The position numbers and the translations under genes are program-made. 7,740 nucleotides of DNA from Pseudomonadota bacterium (GTDB taxonomy: Bacteria; Pseudomonadota; Alphaproteobacteria; UBA8366; GCA-2717185), in contig JAQCHR010000164.1 of the NCBI GenBank assembly GCA_027619655.1, forward strand, positions 1-7,740, in the 5' to 3' direction. This document shows, piece by piece, positions 1-6,010 of this stretch. Numbering within the stretch: the first letter of the stretch is position 1; each line of letters begins with the position of its first letter. The notes beneath the pieces were generated by a model, which was given only the letters and a program-made list of their open reading frames with translations, was not told the origin of the DNA and searched no databases.

Positions 1-1767
1 ATGGTCGGGCTAGGCGGAATCTTTGTCGAGATCATGGGCGATGTCGCCTTTCGCATGTGCCCGATATCCGAATCCGATGCATGGGCGATGCTGCGGGAAC
101 TGCGCGGCGCGCCTCTGCTGAACGGTGCCCGCGGCCGCAAGCCGGTTTCGGAACGGGCTATCATCGACGCGCTGATGCGGATCGGCGGATCGGGCGGGTT
201 ATTGCTCGAAAACGCGGATGAGATCGACGCATTGGATATCAACCCGGTCATCGTTTCGGCGAATGGCGCAGTCGCCGTCGACGCCCGTGTCATCCTGGCG
301 CCGGTGGATTCGCGCCCGGAGAACCCGGTTGCGATCCCGGCCGATTTCGGGCCCCTGTTCGAACCGAAAGCCGTCGCCGTGCTTGGCGCATCCGCCGAAC
401 GTTTTGCCGTCGGTAACAACTGCATTGCCCGGCTGCGCGAAAGTGGATACGAGGGCGACATTTATCCAATCCACCCGACAGCCGACGAGATCGACGGGCT
501 GCCGGTTTACCGTTCTCTGGGAGAGACACCAAACCCGATTGACTATGCGTTCATCGCTGTCGGCGCGGCGAGGGTCCCGGACATGCTCCGTGCGGCAAAG
601 GGCCGGTTAAAATTTGCACAGGTCATTTCCGCGGGCTTCGGCGAAGTTTCCGAAGGTATCGACCTGCAGCGCGATCTGGTCGCCGCCGCGCGCGAAGGCG
701 GTTGCCGGGTCATCGGGCCGAACTGCCTTGGCCTGTACTCACCGCGCGGCCGGGTCACTTTCGCCAAGGGGTCGTCGATGGAACCCGGCAGCGTCGGGGT
801 GATATCGCAGAGCGGCGGGCTGGGCACCGACATCGTCCGGCGCGGGCTGCTGCGCGGCGTGCGGTTCAGCGGCCTCGTCACGGTCGGCAACAGTGCCGAT
901 CTCGGCCCGAACGACCTGCTGGAATACTATCTGTCCGATCCGAACACCAAAGTGATCGGCCTTTACCTGGAGGACGCCAAGGACGGCGGCCGTTTCGCGA
1001 ATATTCTTCGCGCCGCAAAAGCCGTGAAACCGGTCGTGATCCTGAAGGGCGGCCGCACCCGCGCCGGGCAGGCCGCCGCCGCATCACACACGGGATCGCT
1101 GGCCGGCGACGACCGGGTCTGGACAGCCCTGGAAAAGCAGACCGGCTGCGTGCTCGTCGATACGCTGGACGATTTTGTCGAGACCCTGCTGGCATTCCAG
1201 ATGCTCACCCCGAACCCGTCTAGGCCGACCAAACGGGTCGTCATGTTTGGCAATGGCGGCGGCACTAGCGTCTTGGCGACGGATTATTTCGCGAGGCTCG
1301 GGCTGGACATCGATCCACTTGGCGCCAGGGCGCAGGACGCGCTGAATGCGCTCGGCCTGCCGCCTGGCACCAGTATCGTCAATCCGATCGATACACCGGT
1401 CGGAACCCTGCAGACCGAGCATGGGAAAATCGCCGAGAAAATCCTTGATGCCGTTTATGCGACCGACGAGGCCGATGCGGTGGTCATGCATTTGAACCTC
1501 GCCGCATTCATTGGCCGCAGCACGGTCGATCCTTTGGAAAACCTGATGCAGGCGGCGCTCCGCGTTCAGGCGCAGTACCCCGGTCAGTCGCATTTCATGC
1601 TGGTGCTGCGTTCTGATGGCGGCGAAGATATCGATAACGCCAAGCGAGGATATCGTGCCCGGGCGCTGGAAGTCGGCATCCCGGTTTATGACGAACTCGC
1701 CAATGCAGCACGCGCGCTGACCGCGTTGCGCAAGGTCGAGCAGTTCCAGAAAAATCTGCGTAATTGA
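1..1767 (+). CDS. NDP-forming acyl-CoA synthetase (acetate--CoA ligase family), 5'-truncated by window
   Basis: Enzymes of this family interconvert an acyl-CoA, NDP and phosphate with a free acid, CoA and NTP through a phosphohistidine intermediate in the cytoplasm. The visible 588 residues begin inside an ATP-grasp domain. The opening MVGLGGIFVE segment and the D79-I80-N81-P82 motif are its C-terminal landmarks. A Rossmann CoA-binding domain follows from about residue 115 (LFEPKAVAVLGAS), with GPNCLG at 239-244. Succinyl-CoA-ligase-like domains come next, with SQSGG at 269-273 and SHTGSLAG at 362-369, where H363 is the expected phosphorylated histidine. All key ligase residues seen are intact. 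The ATG at base 1 falls within a conserved ATP-grasp motif, so it is probably an internal methionine and the true start lies upstream. The order ATP-grasp then CoA-binding is the reverse of the commoner fused form. The acyl substrate cannot be told. The gene ends in TGA at 1765-1767. Confidence 0.92.
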   Translation: MVGLGGIFVEIMGDVAFRMCPISESDAWAMLRELRGAPLLNGARGRKPVSERAIIDALMRIGGSGGLLLENADEIDALDINPVIVSANGAVAVDARVILAPVDSRPENPVAIPADFGPLFEPKAVAVLGASAERFAVGNNCIARLRESGYEGDIYPIHPTADEIDGLPVYRSLGETPNPIDYAFIAVGAARVPDMLRAAKGRLKFAQVISAGFGEVSEGIDLQRDLVAAAREGGCRVIGPNCLGLYSPRGRVTFAKGSSMEPGSVGVISQSGGLGTDIVRRGLLRGVRFSGLVTVGNSADLGPNDLLEYYLSDPNTKVIGLYLEDAKDGGRFANILRAAKAVKPVVILKGGRTRAGQAAAASHTGSLAGDDRVWTALEKQTGCVLVDTLDDFVETLLAFQMLTPNPSRPTKRVVMFGNGGGTSVLATDYFARLGLDIDPLGARAQDALNALGLPPGTSIVNPIDTPVGTLQTEHGKIAEKILDAVYATDEADAVVMHLNLAAFIGRSTVDPLENLMQAALRVQAQYPGQSHFMLVLRSDGGEDIDNAKRGYRARALEVGIPVYDELANAARALTALRKVEQFQKNLRN

Positions 1768-1793
1768 CACCAGTTCACGCCAACGAACAGAAT
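1764..1793 (+). promoter_or_regulatory. possible sigma-70-type promoter ahead of the CinA-like gene
   Basis: A perfect TTGACA lies at 1764-1769, overlapping the stop codon of the acyl-CoA synthetase. After an 18-bp spacer comes CAGAAT (1788-1793), which matches TATAAT at four of six positions. It would give a leader of roughly 190 nt before the CinA-like start. The -10 is poor and an isolated -35 match can arise by chance, so this is only a candidate. Confidence 0.25.
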
Positions 1794-1807
1794 GGCGAAA
1801 ATCGCAA

Positions 1808-1822
1808 CGTGGCGCTGCCACG
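1808..1822 (+). other. small perfect hairpin in the 1768-1990 gap
   Basis: CGTGGC (1808-1813) and GCCACG (1817-1822) form a 6-bp GC-rich stem with a 3-nt GCT loop, 41 nt after the acyl-CoA synthetase stop. No T-run follows, so it is not a classical intrinsic terminator. It could stabilise the 3' end of the upstream mRNA or structure the leader of the next gene. I see no gene in the rest of the 223-bp gap. An open frame across 1764-1994 has unconvincing composition. Confidence 0.3.
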
Positions 1823-1990
1823 CGGCAACAATATGCGTATCCATGGATGGACGAACGACGTCGGGAGTCGTGAATCTGACGACGATCAATCCGTTGCGTT
1901 ATCGCATTCCCGTCATTCCCAAAGTGGAAAAAATCCAGTATCTTGGAATCATTATCATTTTCAGAAACCTCCACCAGTGAAAGAATTACG

Positions 1991-2476
1991 ATGACGGATT
2001 TAAGCGAATTAGCCGAACGTGTCGGCGCCGGGTTGAAGCAGCGCAGGAAAACCGTGGCGGTTGCGGAATCATCATCCGGCGGTCTGGTCGCGGCGGCGCT
2101 TTTGGCTGTTCCGGGGGCCTCGGCCTATTTCATGGGAGGCGTCGTTATTTACACGCGCGACGCCAAGATCAGATTTCTGGGCATTCCTGAAAAGACGCTC
2201 GACGAGGTTCGGTCATCTTCCGAACCGCACGCCATGATACTGGCGCGAACGGTACGCGAAAAAATGGGAACGGATTGGGGTATTGCGGAAACCGGCGCGG
2301 CGGGTCCGACCGGCAATCGCTACGGCGACGCCGCCGGGCATGTCTGTGTTGCCGTGTCAGGCCCGGTCGATATTGTCACGACCATTGAAACAGGGAAGGC
2401 GGACCGGGCAGCGAATATGCAAGCCTTTGCCGCCGCTGCATTATCCCTCGCTGAAAAGACGATGAACAAGGCATGA
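1991..2476 (+). CDS. CinA C-terminal-domain protein (PncC-type NMN amidohydrolase family)
   Basis: This 161-residue protein is the size of a stand-alone CinA C-terminal domain, without the N-terminal molybdopterin-binding-like domain of full CinA. Characterised members hydrolyse nicotinamide mononucleotide to nicotinate mononucleotide and ammonia, recycling pyridine nucleotides in the cytoplasm. Family landmarks are all in order: A25-E26-S27-S28-S29-G30-G31 (the usual AESCTGG), VPGASAYFMGGVVIY near 40-54, DAK at 57-59, SEP at 77-79 and TGAAGPTGN at 101-109. S27 aligns with the proposed nucleophile. The loop after 109 (RYGDAAGH) departs from the common GGTPEKPVGT pattern, so it may be a divergent subgroup with another amide substrate. 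I chose ATG 1991 because the family fold starts just after it. An in-frame TTG at 1943 would add 16 polar residues. No strong Shine-Dalgarno is visible (only GAAAG at 1979-1983). Confidence 0.85.
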   Translation: MTDLSELAERVGAGLKQRRKTVAVAESSSGGLVAAALLAVPGASAYFMGGVVIYTRDAKIRFLGIPEKTLDEVRSSSEPHAMILARTVREKMGTDWGIAETGAAGPTGNRYGDAAGHVCVAVSGPVDIVTTIETGKADRAANMQAFAAAALSLAEKTMNKA

Positions 2477-2483
2477 ATGCCTT
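2468..2483 (+). terminator. inverted repeat over the CinA-like stop codon, weak terminator candidate
   Basis: AAGGCAT (2468-2474) and ATGCCTT (2477-2483) are perfect complements flanking the centre of the TGA stop. With a realistic loop the stem is about 5 bp, followed by ACTTTCTTC rather than a clean T-run. As a terminator it would be weak. It could also be a dyad binding site or chance. Confidence 0.2.
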
Positions 2484-2551
2484 ACTTTCTTCGAACGCCG
2501 CCTTCGCAACCAATTCCGCATAACGGGTTTTCGGGCGCTGTTCCCACACAA

Positions 2552-2588
2552 TTAAAACACCGTTTATTTTTCCTTAACCGGCAATTGA
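2552..2588 (+). promoter_or_regulatory. two near-consensus CtrA-like boxes upstream of the exported protein
   Basis: The alphaproteobacterial regulator CtrA recognises TTAA-N7-TTAA. Two one-mismatch versions occur here: TTAA-N7-TTTA at 2552-2566 and TTAA-N7-TTGA at 2574-2588. Their starts are 22 bp apart, about two helical turns. They lie in the 127-bp gap just before the 2604 start, which otherwise shows no convincing -35/-10 pair. The gap is AT-rich, so chance matches are quite possible. Confidence 0.2.
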
Positions 2589-2603
2589 TATGTCCCTAGT
2601 TAA

Positions 2604-3416
2604 ATGAGTATCGAATTCTGCCATGGGCTGTCCCGGCTGGCCGTTGTGTGTTTTTTAATTGGGCTAGGCGCTGGGAACCTCGTACTTGCCCCAGTGGCAA
2701 ACGCAACATCGATCACCGGGTCTGATCTCAACGCGGCTTTAAAGGATCGCTTGTTTTTCGACCCGTTATACGATTTCGAGACCATTGACCCAGAGGATAA
2801 TGCTACACCCGCCAGGGGCATGAGTGCCCGCAACCGCCTGTTCGGTAATGCGCCCGTCCCGGACGAGGCCCTTAATGATCCGGTCGATATGATTCTTGGG
2901 GGTGCGGATCTGATTGAACTGGTTAAGGGTGGCAGCGGATTCGAATTCACGAAACTTGAGTCCGATTTCAGTTTCAATTCCGCATCATTCAGGGATTGGC
3001 AATTTCTCTGGTCGGACTTTTCCCTTACGCTTGAAATCGAGGAACTATTTGACTTTTCCGCCGTGGCCATCGCGAGCTTCATACCCGAAGTCCGCTTCTG
3101 GCTCGAAGGCAATAGATGGGCTTATTTCGGTTCATCGCAAAACGGCTTTAGAGGCGCAGGCGGGTTTGAATATGGCAGTGAAGATAAAATAACCGTCGGT
3201 TCTGCCCAGGCATCGCCGCAAGCCAGCGCGTCAGGCAATACGGCAGGATCAGGCCAGTCGGGGACTCCCGGGCGAACGGATGTACACAGCCGGTCACTCT
3301 CTGAATTTGTTTCAGATATGTTTTTCAAATTGGTCAGACTGCCGATCACCTATGTCATTTTATTTATCGGTCTTACTGTCTTTGTGATTAATTTAAACCG
3401 GCAATCGCGAATCTGA
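2604..3416 (+). CDS. exported hypothetical protein with C-terminal membrane anchor
   Basis: I do not recognise this 270-residue protein. Residues 1-34 form a signal peptide: a short n-region with R11, a hydrophobic core at 12-31, and an A32-N33-A34 cleavage site before T35. Residues 35-190 are acidic and aromatic-rich, with many F and W residues at about 100-180 and no visible catalytic motif. Residues 199-225 are a low-complexity Ser/Gly/Ala/Gln linker. Residues 246-262 are one hydrophobic helix followed by the short tail NLNRQSRI. This predicts a periplasmic domain held in the inner membrane by a C-terminal anchor. The layout resembles sorted proteins with C-terminal tags, but no PEP box or LPXTG is present. 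The stop is 18 bp before the GT4 start, so co-transcription is likely and suggests an envelope or polysaccharide role (inference). G+C is low: 25 of 60 bases at 3001-3060. The start is the ATG after AGTTAA; no clear ribosome binding site is seen. Confidence 0.75.
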   Translation: MSIEFCHGLSRLAVVCFLIGLGAGNLVLAPVANATSITGSDLNAALKDRLFFDPLYDFETIDPEDNATPARGMSARNRLFGNAPVPDEALNDPVDMILGGADLIELVKGGSGFEFTKLESDFSFNSASFRDWQFLWSDFSLTLEIEELFDFSAVAIASFIPEVRFWLEGNRWAYFGSSQNGFRGAGGFEYGSEDKITVGSAQASPQASASGNTAGSGQSGTPGRTDVHSRSLSEFVSDMFFKLVRLPITYVILFIGLTVFVINLNRQSRI

Positions 3417-3434
3417 CGGAAAAATGGCGATTTG

Positions 3435-4610
3435 ATGCTCAAAATTCTGACCTTTACATCGCTGTTCCCGAACACGATACAACCGGTCCACGGTATTTTC
3501 GTCGAAAACAGGCTGCGGCACCTGATCGAAAGCGGTAATGTTACGTCAACCGTTGTCGCGCCCGTTCCCTGGTTTCCTTCGCGCCATGAACGGTTCCGGC
3601 CCTATAGCGACTATGCCCATATTCCGCATGTTGAGGAACGGCACGGTCTCACCATTTATCACCCGCGATATCCCGTCATACCAAAAATCGGCACCAATCT
3701 GGCGCCTCTGCTGATGTATTTATTCGTGAAACCGTTTATCGCGAAACTGATCCGTCAGGGCGCGGAATTCGACCTGATCGACGCGCATTATTTTTATCCG
3801 GACGGTATCGCGGCGGCGCTGCTGGGCCGCCGTTTCGGCAAACCGGTGACAATTGCCGCCCGCGGCACGGATATCAACCTGCTGCCGCAATACGCATTGC
3901 CCCGGGCACAGATCAAATGGTCCGCGAGCAGCGTGCAGGGGATGATCACGGTGTGCCAGGCCCTCAAGGACGAACTCACGGCGCCGAAAGTAGACCCGGA
4001 CAGGGTGCGCGTGTTGCGCAATGGGGTAGATCTGGAAATGTTCCGGCCCGGCAACCGGCACACGATACCTAAACAGCTCAATCTGAAAGGCCCGACATTG
4101 CTATCCGTCGGCCATCTGATCGAACGCAAGGGGCATGACCTCGTCATCGGCGCCTTGCCCAAATTGCCGGACACCACGCTGATGATCGCCGGCGCCGGTC
4201 CGGAGCGCGACGCGCTGGAGCAGCAGGCCACGGCGATTGGCGTCCATGACAGGGTGCGGTTTCTGGGGCAGATCAATCATGACACGTTGCGCGACGTTTA
4301 TGGCGCGGCGGACGCTCTGGTTCTGGCGTCGAGCCGCGAGGGCTGGGCCAATGTCCTACTGGAAGCGATGGCGTGCGGCACGCCGGTTGTCGCCACGAAT
4401 GTGTGGGGAACCCCGGAAATCGTTGCCGAGCATGCGGCCGGCGTATTGATGGCATCCCGCGATTCCGCAGCACTGGCCGATGCCGTGAAAGTCCTGTTTG
4501 GCAACCTCCCGGACCGGGCGGAGACCCGCCGCTACGCTGAAAAATTCAGTTGGGATTCAACGACCGAAGGCCAGCAGGCGCTGTTTGAGAGTATCGTGCA
4601 ACGCGGGTGA
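3435..4610 (+). CDS. GT4-family glycosyltransferase
   Basis: This 391-residue protein is a GT-B fold, retaining glycosyltransferase of family GT4 (glycos_transf_1). Such enzymes transfer a sugar from a nucleotide sugar to a lipid-linked or growing glycan at the cytoplasmic face of the membrane. The N-terminal acceptor domain shows H19-G20-I21-F22-V23-E24, DAHYFYPDG at 116-124 and R143-G144-T145-D146. The C-terminal donor domain begins near NGVD (196-199). It has the phosphate-contacting E230-R231-K232-G233 loop and the GT4 signature E302-x7-E310 in EGWANVLLEAM, followed by CGTPVVAT. All are intact and the length is normal. Overall it resembles TuaC-like enzymes found in exopolysaccharide loci. 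The in-frame TTG at 3432 directly precedes ATG 3435, and I prefer the ATG. The gene sits 18 bp behind the exported protein, so the two probably form one unit. Donor and acceptor cannot be deduced. Confidence 0.92.
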   Translation: MLKILTFTSLFPNTIQPVHGIFVENRLRHLIESGNVTSTVVAPVPWFPSRHERFRPYSDYAHIPHVEERHGLTIYHPRYPVIPKIGTNLAPLLMYLFVKPFIAKLIRQGAEFDLIDAHYFYPDGIAAALLGRRFGKPVTIAARGTDINLLPQYALPRAQIKWSASSVQGMITVCQALKDELTAPKVDPDRVRVLRNGVDLEMFRPGNRHTIPKQLNLKGPTLLSVGHLIERKGHDLVIGALPKLPDTTLMIAGAGPERDALEQQATAIGVHDRVRFLGQINHDTLRDVYGAADALVLASSREGWANVLLEAMACGTPVVATNVWGTPEIVAEHAAGVLMASRDSAALADAVKVLFGNLPDRAETRRYAEKFSWDSTTEGQQALFESIVQRG

Positions 4611-4674
4611 CGGGGCGGTCCTTGTCTGCAAACATGTTTTGCGCCGATACCCGAACACCGGAAATACCGTCCTC

Positions 4675-5868
4675 TTGAAAGACCTGTTGCAAAGAAGCGT
4701 ATTGACGCCGCTGGTCATGATCCTGGTGATCCAGTCGACCATTACCATGGCGGCCTATGGAATCCCTGTCGTGACGGCCGTGATCGCCGCCGATATGGAT
4801 ATCGCGCCCGCGCTGATCGGCGGGCTGGTATCGGTAATCTATTTCGTGGCAATGCTGACCGGCCTGCTTTCCGGCGCCCTCGTTGGCCGGTTCGGCGCCC
4901 GTGCATCGTTTCAGGCCATGCTGGGCTTTACCGGGGTCGGCATGATGCTGATCGGTATCGGCAATCCCGCCGGCATGGTGCTTGGCGCGGCGATGATCGG
5001 TGTCGGCACGGGGCCGATGAACCCGATTGGCAGCCATGTCCTGGCGCGGGTTTCGCCGGCAAACTGGCGACCGTTTATATTCTCCCTCAAGCAGTGCAGC
5101 ACGCCGATGGGCGGTGCGCTGGCCGGGGCAATCCTGCCCCCGCTGTTGCTTGCCTATGGCTGGCACGTCGCGGTTCAGGTCATTCCCCTGGCGGCACTCG
5201 CGGCGATCGCCCTGGCGGCGCTGGTCGGTGTCGGGCCGAAGGAGCCGCGCCGCGAAAACACCGGTTTCGCCCTCGGGGATGCCCTGGCCACCCTGATACT
5301 CGTCGCCACCAATCCGATCTTGCGGCGATATGCGCTGGCCGGCTTGGGCTTTGCGGGATGCCAGATCGCCATGTCGACTTACCTTGTCGTCTATCTCTGG
5401 ACCGTCATCAAACTGGCGCCGGAACTGGCGGGGCTGACCTTCTCCATCGTCCATATTGCCGGCATTTCCGCCCGCGTCGCGCTGGGCGCCATCGCCGACC
5501 GCTGGATTTCGACACCCGTCCTGCTGGGCCTGCTGGGCCTGATCATGACGATTGGACTGGCGGGACTGGCCTTCTCGACACCGGCATGGCCGCCGGTCAT
5601 CTTCATGTTGCTGGCCGCCATTTTCGGTATCGGCGGTAATGGCTGGGTCGGACTGTTTTTTTCCGAGATGGCACGCCGCGCGCCAGAAGGCCGCACGGCG
5701 GACGCCGCCGGCGGGTCGCAGTTCTTCATGTATATCGGCATCACCACCGGACCGATTGTCGCCGGCGCGCTGATCACCCTGGCGGGATATGCGAACACCT
5801 TTGGTATTTTCGCCGTCATCGCCCTGTTTTGCGGGATCATTCTCTACCGCGCCGCCGCAACGGACTGA
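4675..5868 (+). CDS. major facilitator superfamily (MFS) transporter
   Basis: About 397 residues, almost entirely hydrophobic, are consistent with twelve membrane helices in two six-helix halves. A charged central loop at about 187-195 (GPKEPRREN) separates the halves. The loop between helices 2 and 3 carries a motif-A-like G67-A-L-V-G71-R-F-G-A-R76; the usual aspartate is replaced by G71. The second half has ALGAIADRW, a matching motif. Substrate is not determinable from sequence. The amidohydrolase 142 bp downstream makes a carbamoylated or ureido nitrogen compound a reasonable guess (inference). The frame is open back to ATG 4498, inside the glycosyltransferase gene, but that extension is Arg-rich and looks like out-of-frame sequence. 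TTG 4675 gives normal length and has GGAA at 4660-4663. TTG 4639 or ATG 4717 are alternatives, though the latter would clip helix 1. A short 9-bp tandem repeat at 5521-5538 encodes Leu-Leu-Gly twice. Confidence 0.88.
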   Translation: MKDLLQRSVLTPLVMILVIQSTITMAAYGIPVVTAVIAADMDIAPALIGGLVSVIYFVAMLTGLLSGALVGRFGARASFQAMLGFTGVGMMLIGIGNPAGMVLGAAMIGVGTGPMNPIGSHVLARVSPANWRPFIFSLKQCSTPMGGALAGAILPPLLLAYGWHVAVQVIPLAALAAIALAALVGVGPKEPRRENTGFALGDALATLILVATNPILRRYALAGLGFAGCQIAMSTYLVVYLWTVIKLAPELAGLTFSIVHIAGISARVALGAIADRWISTPVLLGLLGLIMTIGLAGLAFSTPAWPPVIFMLLAAIFGIGGNGWVGLFFSEMARRAPEGRTADAAGGSQFFMYIGITTGPIVAGALITLAGYANTFGIFAVIALFCGIILYRAAATD

Positions 5869-5892
5869 ACCGGGTCGTTTTCGATTACAGGG

Positions 5893-5922
5893 TAACGTCG
5901 AAGCTCGGTGATTATGTATACT
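5893..5922 (+). promoter_or_regulatory. weak promoter candidate upstream of the amidohydrolase
   Basis: TATACT (5917-5922) matches the -10 consensus at five of six positions and is immediately preceded by TG. The -35 position, 18 bp upstream (TAACGT, 5893-5898), matches poorly. The 142-bp gap between the transporter and the hydrolase could hold an independent promoter; I see no clear intrinsic terminator there. Confidence 0.22.
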
Positions 5923-5999
5923 CGCCTTAAATCGGCGCATTGCCGGAATACCCGCTGGCGGCTATCGAGTAACAACCGCCGCAACGCCGCGCACCAATC

Positions 6000-6004
6000 G
6001 GAGG
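6000..6004 (+). promoter_or_regulatory. strong Shine-Dalgarno GGAGG for the amidohydrolase
   Basis: GGAGG is separated by six bases from ATG 6011. It is the clearest ribosome binding site in the window and fixes the start of the hydrolase gene. Its strength relative to the neighbours suggests efficient translation. Confidence 0.8.
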
Positions 6005-6010
6005 AACGCA

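Noticed and set aside
1084..1974. Antisense open frame of about 296 codons opposite the acyl-CoA synthetase and the following gap
   Set aside because: The + strand frame carries the catalytic motifs of a known family. The antisense translation has no domain features and looks like a shadow of codon bias.
1764..1994. Small open frame of 76 codons in the gap before the CinA-like gene
   Set aside because: It starts inside the previous stop codon region, overlaps the next start out of frame, and has a His/Asn/Ser/Arg-rich translation with no family resemblance and no ribosome binding site.
3337..3416. PEP-CTERM or LPXTG sorting signal at the end of the exported protein
   Set aside because: A hydrophobic helix with a short basic tail is present, but the defining PEP or LPXTG box is absent, so only a general C-terminal anchor can be claimed.
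4498..4674. Upstream in-frame extension of the transporter from ATG 4498
   Set aside because: It would overlap the glycosyltransferase by 113 bp and add an Arg-rich non-membrane segment not expected in this family. TTG 4675 gives a standard-length protein.
5521..5538. Tandem 9-bp repeat CTGCTGGGC within the transporter
   Set aside because: Two copies encoding Leu-Leu-Gly within a membrane helix are expected from leucine codon bias and need no special explanation.
4546..5940. Long antisense open frame of about 464 codons opposite the MFS transporter
   Set aside because: It mirrors the GC-rich codon pattern of the transporter. Its translation is an unstructured Arg/Asp/Gln/Gly/His-rich sequence with no recognisable motif, while the + strand protein is clearly a membrane transporter.
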